Shown in pieces: positions 37,865 through 43,801 of a stretch of 43,801 nt of DNA. The notes under the pieces were generated by a model. It ran no database searches. It had not been told where the DNA came from and worked only from the letters and a program-made list of their open reading frames with translations. Origin of the DNA: Acidobacteriota bacterium (lineage in GTDB: Bacteria > Acidobacteriota > Blastocatellia > RBC074). The position numbers and the translations under genes are program-made. The number at the start of each line of letters is the position of its first letter. Position 1 is the first letter of the stretch. The stretch is taken from contig JAJVID010000031.1 of NCBI GenBank assembly GCA_022072205.1, positions 1 to 43,801 on the forward strand. Reading direction: 5' to 3'.

Positions 37865-39523
37865 ATGAAACGACGTGAATTCGTAAGCGCCGCGCTGACC
37901 GGCGGCGCGCTGCTGCTGACCGGCAAACGTTTCGCCGCGCAAGAAGCAAAACTGGCCGATGCGAGAATTGATGTTTTGCTGGATGAACCCATCGGCAGAA
38001 TCGCGCCGGAAATCTATGGCCATTTCGTCGAGCATCTGGGCGGTGTGGTCTACGATGGAGTCTGGGTCGGTGAAAACTCGAAGATCCCCAACACCGGCGG
38101 CATTCGCAACGCAATCGTCGAGGCGATGAAGCGGATCAAGGCGAGCGTCATTCGCTGGCCGGGCGGATGCTTCGCCGACAGCTACAACTGGCGCGACGGC
38201 GTAGGGCCGCGCAAAGATCGCCCGCGCCGCCCGAACTTCTGGATTGACGCGCAGGAGTGGCCGAAGGGCGCGCCTGACGGCCCGTGGAAATACGATACTA
38301 ACCATTTCGGGAGTGATGATTTTCTGCGCTTCTGCCAGTTGTCGGGCGCGCAGCCTTATCTGGCGGCCAATTTGCGCAGCCTGACCGCGCGGGATTTTTA
38401 CGAGTGGGTGGATTACTGCAACTCGCCTGCGGGCGCGACGACGCTGGCCGAGATGCGCGCCGCCGCCGGTCAACGCGAGCCGTGGCGAGTGCGTTACTGG
38501 GGCATCGGCAACGAATCGTGGGGCTGCGGCGGGAACTTCACGCCGGAAGAATACGCGATGGAATTCCGCCGCTTCGCCGAATGGGTTCCGCGCTACGGCC
38601 TCAACCTGGCCTTCATCGGCTCCGGCCCGAACGGCGGCGATTTGAGCTGGTCGCGCAGGTTTTTTGGCCGCCTGGCGGAAAAAGGCGGCTTCGGCAGGCT
38701 GTGGGGCTGGGGGCTGCACCATTATTCCTGGAACGTGACCGGCGGGCGCACCAACAACTGGTTCGAAGGCAAAGGCGATGCGGTGAAGTATCCCAACGAC
38801 GAGTGGTACGAACTGCTGAGCGAAGCCGACCGGATGGAGACGCTGATCACCGATCATTGGTCAGTGATGGGCGAATTCGACCGCCAGCGCCGCGTCAAGC
38901 TGGTAGTTGACGAATGGGGCGCGTGGTACAAACCGGGCAGCGAAGTCCACCCGACACACCTGCTCGGCCAGCAATCCACCATCCGCGACGCCGTGCTCGC
39001 CGGTTTGACGCTCGACACCTTCCACCGCCACGCCGACAAAGTGGCGATGGCCAACATCGCGCAACTCGTCAACTGCCTGCAATCTCTCTTCCTCGCGCAC
39101 GAAGACAAATTCATCCTGACGCCGACTTACCACGTCTTTGAATTGTACGCCGCGCATCAGGGCGCCCAATCGCTCAGAACTAACGTCTCCGCGCCGCGAA
39201 TTTCATATACGCGCAACGGCAAACCCGCGACGATGCGCGGCTTGAACGGCTCGGCTTCGATACGCGACCGGCAAGTGACTTTGACGGTTACCAACCCCGA
39301 TCCAAACGCGGCCAGAGAAACAGAGATCGCCGTGCGCGGCGCAACGATCAAAGAAATCAGCGTCACGACTCTCGTGGCCAACGACATTCACGCGCACAAC
39401 AGCTTCGACAACCCGCGCGTGATCGAACCGCAAGCGTCGCAGGCGCAGACGCCGCGCGGAGGCGTATTGATTCACAGCTTCGCGCCAGCTTCGGTGACGC
39501 AGCTGCAAATCACGCTGGCCTGA
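37865..39523 (+). CDS. Alpha-L-arabinofuranosidase, GH51 family, Tat-exported
   Basis: 552 residues. The N-terminus MKRREFVSAALTGGALLLTG has the twin-arginine RRxF pattern followed by a hydrophobic stretch, so Tat export is likely. The catalytic GH51 (beta/alpha)8 barrel carries the acid/base Glu217 in YWGIGNESWGCGG and nucleophile Glu350 in VVDEWGAWY. Typical RWPGGCFADSYNWRDGVGP precedes them. A C-terminal beta domain (about 420-552) completes the usual layout. It should release arabinose from arabinan or arabinoxylan side chains in the periplasm or outside. No other glycoside hydrolase or SusD gene is nearby. GAGGAC is the ribosome-binding site. Confidence 0.93.
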   Translation: MKRREFVSAALTGGALLLTGKRFAAQEAKLADARIDVLLDEPIGRIAPEIYGHFVEHLGGVVYDGVWVGENSKIPNTGGIRNAIVEAMKRIKASVIRWPGGCFADSYNWRDGVGPRKDRPRRPNFWIDAQEWPKGAPDGPWKYDTNHFGSDDFLRFCQLSGAQPYLAANLRSLTARDFYEWVDYCNSPAGATTLAEMRAAAGQREPWRVRYWGIGNESWGCGGNFTPEEYAMEFRRFAEWVPRYGLNLAFIGSGPNGGDLSWSRRFFGRLAEKGGFGRLWGWGLHHYSWNVTGGRTNNWFEGKGDAVKYPNDEWYELLSEADRMETLITDHWSVMGEFDRQRRVKLVVDEWGAWYKPGSEVHPTHLLGQQSTIRDAVLAGLTLDTFHRHADKVAMANIAQLVNCLQSLFLAHEDKFILTPTYHVFELYAAHQGAQSLRTNVSAPRISYTRNGKPATMRGLNGSASIRDRQVTLTVTNPDPNAARETEIAVRGATIKEISVTTLVANDIHAHNSFDNPRVIEPQASQAQTPRGGVLIHSFAPASVTQLQITLA

Positions 39524-39538
39524 AAAACGCGCTGGTAC

Positions 39539-39563
39539 GGTACAGGGAGCGGTAGCGACCTGG
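39539..39563 (+). repeat. Half copy of the RAYT-associated REP arm
   Basis: The 25 bases GGTACAGGGAGCGGTAGCGA... match the arm consensus of the RAYT-associated repeats with 3 differences. No inverted partner arm follows within 100 bases. It lies just before the truncated YhcG remnant, so the second arm may have been lost with the missing 5' end of that gene. Confidence 0.7.
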
Positions 39564-39582
39564 CGCCCTCGGCAGGCGCACG

Positions 39583-39931
39583 TTCCAGATTGACGACCCG
39601 CTCAAACGCGCGTTCTACGAACTCGAAGCTGTCCAGCAGCATTGTTCAACGCGCGAACTCAAACGGCAATTGGGCAGCCTGCTTTACGAGCGAGTCGGTT
39701 TGAGCCGCGACAAAGAGGGCGTGCTTAAAGCCGAAGAGACCGAAGCGGACGAGAACCCTCCGGTCGGCTTGATCCTGCGGCTCCGAGAAGAACGGGACGC
39801 ACGTCGCATATACGCTCGGCGGATTGAGCAAGCGCGTCTTCGTGTCGAAATATCTGCTGCATCTGCCGGCGAAGGCGGAATTAGAGGCGTTTGTGCAGAG
39901 GGCGAGGAAAAAACTGGAAGCCGCAAGCTAG
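39583..39931 (+). pseudogene. Remnant of a YhcG (DUF1016/PDDEXK) nuclease gene
   Basis: In frame from 39583 the translation reads FQIDDPLKRAFYELEAVQQH..., TRELKRQLGSLLYERVGLSR and PPVGLILR, typical of the C-terminal half of YhcG-type nucleases. A +1 frameshift near 39785-39797 then continues as THVAYTLGGLSKRVFVSKYL, LHLPAKAELEAFVQRARKKL to the TAG at 39929-39931. This is the usual C-terminus of the family. The 5' half and part of the core between KEGVL and PPVGLIL are missing. It has lost the start and is not functional. The remnant adjoins a half REP copy and lies 41 bases upstream of the WD40-caspase gene. Confidence 0.85.
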
Positions 39932-39972
39932 CTCCGCGCAGCTCGCGCACTGACGATTGAGGAGAACCCGAT

Positions 39973-42918
39973 ATGAATACAGCCAAGTTTCTCAAAACCA
40001 TTTGCCTCGCGCTGCTCGCGCTTGGCGTTCTGCATGACGGCGCGGCAGGCCAGAATGAACGCGGCCAGACCGCTGTGGCTAAAAACGAACCTTCGCGCCA
40101 ACCCGTCTTGCGCATTGAGACAGGGATGCATACAGCTATGATCAGACGAATAAGCGTGGATGCGGCCAATCACTGGCTGGTGACAGCGTCGCACGACAAG
40201 ACGGCGCGAGTTTGGGAATTGGCGCCAAGCCAACGCGAGGCAGCCCAACTTGTGCGTGTGCTGCGTGTGCCTATCGGCGAAGACAATGAGGGCGAACTCA
40301 ATGCGGTTGCCGTCTCGCCCGATGGTAATACCGTCGTAGTTGGTGGGTGGACAGGTGACCAATGGGACAAACAAGTTTGCCTCTACCTCTTTGAGCGCGA
40401 GAGCGGGCGGATAATGCGACGGCTGACAGGATTGCCGGACGTTGTCTTTCATTTAGCGTTCTCACCTGATGGAAGGTTTTTGGCAGCGGCTCTGAACCAA
40501 GGAGTGCGCGTCTATGAAACTGCGAGTTGGCATTTGGTCGGCGAGGATCAGAACTATGACCAGCAAAGCCAATGGGCGGACTTCGACGCTGCCGGGAGGC
40601 TGGTGACGAGTTGCTATGACGGTTATTTGCGGCTTTATGCGCGACCGGTGGATGGGGTGTTGCGGCTTCTAGCGAAAGTGAGGACAACAGGTGGAGAAAT
40701 GCCTTTTTCAGTCAAGTTCGCTCCAGGGAGTGGCGAAAGCGAGCGCGTGGCGGTGGGATTTGTTGAAACGAGGAAGGTAGAGGTTTATGCGGGGCGAGAC
40801 CTGAAGCTGCTTTACACAGCCGACACGCGCGGAGTGAACAATGGCAATCTAGCCAGCGTCGCGTGGTCGTTGGATGGTGAGACTCTCTATGCTGGGGGTG
40901 CGTATAACGTGAATGGCGACCTTCAGATTCGTATGTGGAGCAATGGCGGTCGCGGTGGGTACCGAGACATGGCGGCAGCGCGGAATGCAGTGTCTGACAT
41001 CATCAGCTTGCGTAGCGGCGGAGTGGCGTATACCGAAGGCGGTCCTGCCTTCGGTGTGATCGGGCCGGACGGTCAGCGGATACTCTTCAATGGTTCAGCC
41101 ATCGCCGATCACCATAGAAATCGGGAGGGCTTTTTGCTCGCAGATGATGGTACAGAGGTGCAGTTCGGGTATGAGAAAGGAGGAAAATCGCCTGCACGGT
41201 TCAAACTGCTTGGGCGACAATTAGAAGCGGCGACGGAGACAACGAATCTGCGTGCGCCGTTGACAGAAGCGCGCGGGCTAGTGATCAGCGATTGGCAAAG
41301 CCATTTCACGCCAAAACTTAACGGGCAGACGCTGAAGCTGAAGCTGGATCAGTACGAGAGATCAAACAGCCTTGCGATTGCGCCTGATGGCAGACGGTTT
41401 CTGCTAGGGACGGAGTACTTTTTGCGCCTCTTCGATCGTAACGGCAAGGAGCAGTGGCAGAAGGCGTCTCCCGGCCCAGCGTGGAGCGTCAATATTAGCG
41501 GCAACGGAAAACTAGCTGCAGCGGCTTTCGGCGACGGCACGATCCGCTGGTATCGAATGACCGACGGCAAAGAACTGCTTGCCTTATTCCCGCATAACGA
41601 CCGCAAGCGTTGGGTGCTCTGGACGCCACAGGGCTATTATGACGCCTCGCACGGCGCAGAGGACTTGATCGGCTGGCACATCAACAACAGCAAGGATCAA
41701 GCCGCCGACTTCTTCCCCGTCAGCCAATTCCGCAACATCTATTACCGGCCTGATGTCATCTCGCGCGTGCTCACCACGCTCGACGAGGCGGAGGCGCTGC
41801 GGTTAGCCGACACGGAGGCGGGGCGCAAGCGGGCGGAGGCCGACATTGCCAAGCGGTTGCCGCCGGTGGTTGAGATCATTGCGCCGTCGGATGGCACGGA
41901 GGTTTCGAGCGCGACGGTGACGGTGCGCTACCGTGTTCGCACGGCGGCGGATGCGCCCGCGAGAGAGATGCGGGCTTTAATTGACGGGCGGCCGGTCGCG
42001 TCTGAGCGGCTGTTGACGCTGGTCGCCGAACGGACGATGACCGTGACGATCCCGCCCCGCGATCTCGAACTCTCCTTGATCGCCGAAAACCAGTTCGCGC
42101 CGAGCGTCCCGGCAACCATCCGCTTGAAGTGGCGCGGGCGCGTGGTGACCGAAGATGAACTGACCAAACCGAAACTCTACGTGTTGGCCGTCGGCGTCAG
42201 CGCGTATGCCCATCCGCAGGTCAGGCAGTTGCAGTTTGCCGATGACGATGCGCGCGATTTCGCCGCAGCGTGGTTGAAACAAAAGGGCGGCCTTTACCGC
42301 GATGTTGTCGCCAAAGTCCTGACCGACGAGCAGGCGACGAAAGACGCTGTGCTCGACGGCTTTGAATGGATTTTGAAAGAGACCACCAGTCGAGATGTGG
42401 CCGTGATCTTTTTGGCCGGGCACGGCGACAATGACAATTACGGCAGCTACTTCTTCTGCCCATACAACATTGACCCGGAGAAGACATTGCGCACCGGTAT
42501 CGCCGAAGAGATCAAGAAGACGGTCCGGGACGTGCCGGGCAAAGTGTTGGTCTTCCTCGACACGTGCCGCGCGGGCAATGCGATGGGCGACGGCGCGCGG
42601 CGCAGCGGTCCGCCCGATCTGATCGGTTTGATCAACGAATTGTCGAGCGCGGAGAACGGCGCGATTGTCTTTGCCGCCGCCACTGGTCGGCAGGCTTCGC
42701 TCGAACGCTCGGAGTGGGGGCACGGCGCATTCACGCTGGCCGTCATTGAAGGTCTTAGCGGCAAAGCCGACCTCACCAACAAAGGTAAGATCACGATCAA
42801 GTCACTCGATTTTTACGTCGCCGAGCGTGTCAAGGAATTGACGGGAGGCAAACAAGCGCCCGTGTCGCCGCCCGTGCCGAAGCCGTTGGTGGATTTGCCG
42901 ATTGCAGTGAGGCAGTGA
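39973..42918 (+). CDS. WD40-repeat caspase-like (peptidase C14) protein
   Basis: 981 residues, with AGGAG 8 bases before the ATG. It has an N-terminal signal peptide (about 1-26). WD40-type blades are visible at residues about 50-560, for example LVTASHDKTARVWEL, AVAVSPDGNTVVVGGW and HLAFSPDGRFLAAAL. A linker and an Ig-like part (about 630-725, VVEIIAPSDGTEVSSATVTV) follow, then the caspase domain (about 730-970) with His817 in FLAGHGDN and Cys865 in FLDTCRAG, the catalytic dyad. The propeller likely recognises a ligand or partner and the protease cleaves a substrate in the periplasm or outside. By eye the WD40 part has lower GC and different codons from the caspase part, which suggests a chimeric or transferred origin. 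The truncated CHAT gene follows at 10 bases. Confidence 0.9.
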   Translation: MNTAKFLKTICLALLALGVLHDGAAGQNERGQTAVAKNEPSRQPVLRIETGMHTAMIRRISVDAANHWLVTASHDKTARVWELAPSQREAAQLVRVLRVPIGEDNEGELNAVAVSPDGNTVVVGGWTGDQWDKQVCLYLFERESGRIMRRLTGLPDVVFHLAFSPDGRFLAAALNQGVRVYETASWHLVGEDQNYDQQSQWADFDAAGRLVTSCYDGYLRLYARPVDGVLRLLAKVRTTGGEMPFSVKFAPGSGESERVAVGFVETRKVEVYAGRDLKLLYTADTRGVNNGNLASVAWSLDGETLYAGGAYNVNGDLQIRMWSNGGRGGYRDMAAARNAVSDIISLRSGGVAYTEGGPAFGVIGPDGQRILFNGSAIADHHRNREGFLLADDGTEVQFGYEKGGKSPARFKLLGRQLEAATETTNLRAPLTEARGLVISDWQSHFTPKLNGQTLKLKLDQYERSNSLAIAPDGRRFLLGTEYFLRLFDRNGKEQWQKASPGPAWSVNISGNGKLAAAAFGDGTIRWYRMTDGKELLALFPHNDRKRWVLWTPQGYYDASHGAEDLIGWHINNSKDQAADFFPVSQFRNIYYRPDVISRVLTTLDEAEALRLADTEAGRKRAEADIAKRLPPVVEIIAPSDGTEVSSATVTVRYRVRTAADAPAREMRALIDGRPVASERLLTLVAERTMTVTIPPRDLELSLIAENQFAPSVPATIRLKWRGRVVTEDELTKPKLYVLAVGVSAYAHPQVRQLQFADDDARDFAAAWLKQKGGLYRDVVAKVLTDEQATKDAVLDGFEWILKETTSRDVAVIFLAGHGDNDNYGSYFFCPYNIDPEKTLRTGIAEEIKKTVRDVPGKVLVFLDTCRAGNAMGDGARRSGPPDLIGLINELSSAENGAIVFAAATGRQASLERSEWGHGAFTLAVIEGLSGKADLTNKGKITIKSLDFYVAERVKELTGGKQAPVSPPVPKPLVDLPIAVRQ

Positions 42919-42928
42919 GAAGCAGTAG

Positions 42929-43360
42929 CTCGCGCACGGGCTGGCCGACAGCGAGCGCCCGGAGTTGTCCACCCTCGTGCTCTCGCTCTTCGACGAGCAG
43001 GGCAGGCCGCAGGACGGTTTCCTGCGCGCGCACGAAGTCTACAACCTGAACCTGCCGGCGGAACTCGTCACGCTGAGCGCGTGCGAGACGGGCTTGGGCA
43101 AGCTGACCAAAGGCGAAGGGTTGGTGAGCCTGACGCGCGGTTTTATGTACGCGGGCGCGGCGCGCGTGGTGGTCAGTTTGTGGAGCGTGAACGACCGGGC
43201 GACGGCGGAATTGATGACGAAGTTTTACCGCCGCGTGCTGATCGAGGGCGAGCGCCCGGCGGCGGCCTTGCGCGCGGCGCAGATCGAGATGTGGCGCGAC
43301 AAGCGGTGGGAAGCGCCGTATTACTGGGCGGCGTTCACGCTGCAAGGTGAATGGCGTTGA
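42929..43360 (+). pseudogene. Truncated CHAT-domain protease remnant
   Basis: The frame opens after a TAG at 42926-42928 and reads [20 protein letters not shown], then [20 protein letters not shown] and [20 protein letters not shown], ending in a stop at 43358-43360. This is the C-terminal half of a CHAT (caspase-HetF-TPR-associated) domain. The catalytic His in AHG (residue 3 here) and the Cys in SACETG are both present. A complete CHAT gene would carry TPR repeats and more of the protease domain upstream, which are missing. A TTG at 42965 could start a shorter peptide without the catalytic His. It probably lost its 5' portion by deletion beside the caspase gene. Confidence 0.75.
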
Positions 43361-43367
43361 GATAATG

Positions 43368-43793
43368 TTATTGACCGGATGGCGGCATGGGCGTGGGAAT
43401 TATTTGTCGTCTGTGCCGGCGGTAGATGTTGAAATCGCTGCCGGCCGTCAGCACGACGCTGCCGGAATACAGTTCACTCATCCGAACCAGACAGGCGTCA
43501 GCGAGCGACATCGGGACATTGGTGTAGCGCTCCATCAAGTCAGTGACGGCGTTGATCTCTTCCGCCAGATGAAATGGAGCCTGGACCAGGCCATCTCTGA
43601 GCAGGCCGCTCAGCCCTTGTTGCGCAACGGGCAGCGCGCGTAAGAGAAAGTAAGCTTCGGTCAACACAGCTTCACAAGTCAGAAACGGTCGCGGTAGCGA
43701 AGCCGCTTGCTGGCGCGCCCAATCATAGTATTGATCATCGCGATGGAGCGAGGCGACCAGCGGGCCGGTGTCAATCACTACTTGCATTTTCAT
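43368..43793 (-). CDS. PIN-domain protein, probable VapC-type toxin
   Basis: 141 residues. PIN-fold acidic residues are visible: Asp8 in VVIDTGPLVA, Glu46 in CEAVLTEAYF, Asp99 in SLADACLVR and Asp120 in GSDFNIY. VapC toxins are RNases that cut tRNA or rRNA with Mg ions. A cognate antitoxin would be expected immediately upstream on the minus strand, beyond 43801, so it is not visible. It converges with the CHAT remnant, with a 7-base gap. A second in-frame ATG at 43787 is also possible. Confidence 0.85.
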   Translation of the reverse strand: MKMQVVIDTGPLVASLHRDDQYYDWARQQAASLPRPFLTCEAVLTEAYFLLRALPVAQQGLSGLLRDGLVQAPFHLAEEINAVTDLMERYTNVPMSLADACLVRMSELYSGSVVLTAGSDFNIYRRHRRQIIPTPMPPSGQ

Positions 43794-43801
43794 GATTCGC
43801 C

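Noticed and set aside
37025..38857. 610-codon minus-strand open frame
   Set aside because: Antisense to the hydrolase and GH51 genes, whose motifs are intact. High-GC codon bias alone opens this frame.

Overview
The window is GC-rich, gene-dense bacterial chromosome that most resembles an Acidobacteriota genome, with Blastocatellia-like as a guess. The evidence is a Solibacter-type C-terminal domain in the DUF4394 protein (14111-16597), two adjacent roughly 1,260-residue Oar-like TonB-dependent receptors, a DUF4331/TPR/HupE-UreJ cluster and many dispersed palindromic repeats. The assignment rests on recalled families, not on a search. No rRNA, tRNA, CRISPR array or prophage was seen.

Region 1 (1-7341). 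A tight four-gene plus-strand operon encodes an EF-P variant with an EfpL/YeiP-like arginine loop, a Gfo/Idh/MocA oxidoreductase, a DUF457-like membrane hydrolase and YceH. On the minus strand follow an overlapping HEPN/partner pair that looks like a toxin-antitoxin module, a PBP4-type D-Ala-D-Ala carboxypeptidase, a metallophosphoesterase whose 5' end abuts a 13-copy heptanucleotide repeat, and an O-methyltransferase.

Region 2 (7355-18027, minus strand). A probable envelope/transport cluster runs from a DUF4394 plus Solibacter-type secreted protein through a TPR lipoprotein, a DUF4331 protein and a HupE/UreJ membrane protein to a TonB-dependent receptor. An SDR oxidoreductase and a DUF2203 protein lie upstream. 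Almost every gap over 60 bp here holds a large inverted repeat, and the repeats differ from gap to gap.

Region 3 (18256-27148). This holds a secreted TrbI-like protein, a radical SAM (SplB/PA0069-type) protein, a 1277-residue CheB-CheR-PAS-histidine kinase fusion followed by a single-domain receiver, and a RAYT (Y1 HUH) transposase flanked on both sides by copies of its presumed REP/BIME element. A zinc-ribbon membrane protein and the remains of a DUF6932-like gene close the region.

Region 4 (27167-43801). Two tandem Oar-like receptors are followed by a Uma2 nuclease-family protein, two divergent alpha/beta hydrolases, a Tat-exported GH51 arabinofuranosidase, a decayed YhcG/DUF1016 nuclease gene, a large WD40-caspase protein, a truncated CHAT protease remnant and a PIN-domain toxin at the window edge.

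Four candidates stand out: the HEPN plus WW-motif partner pair, the DUF4331/HupE/TonB cluster with its array of different palindromes, the RAYT with its own BIME copies, and the WD40-caspase/CHAT neighbourhood with decayed nuclease genes. Many starts were moved inward from the longest reading frame to sites with a Shine-Dalgarno sequence and a signal peptide or domain start; each case is stated.
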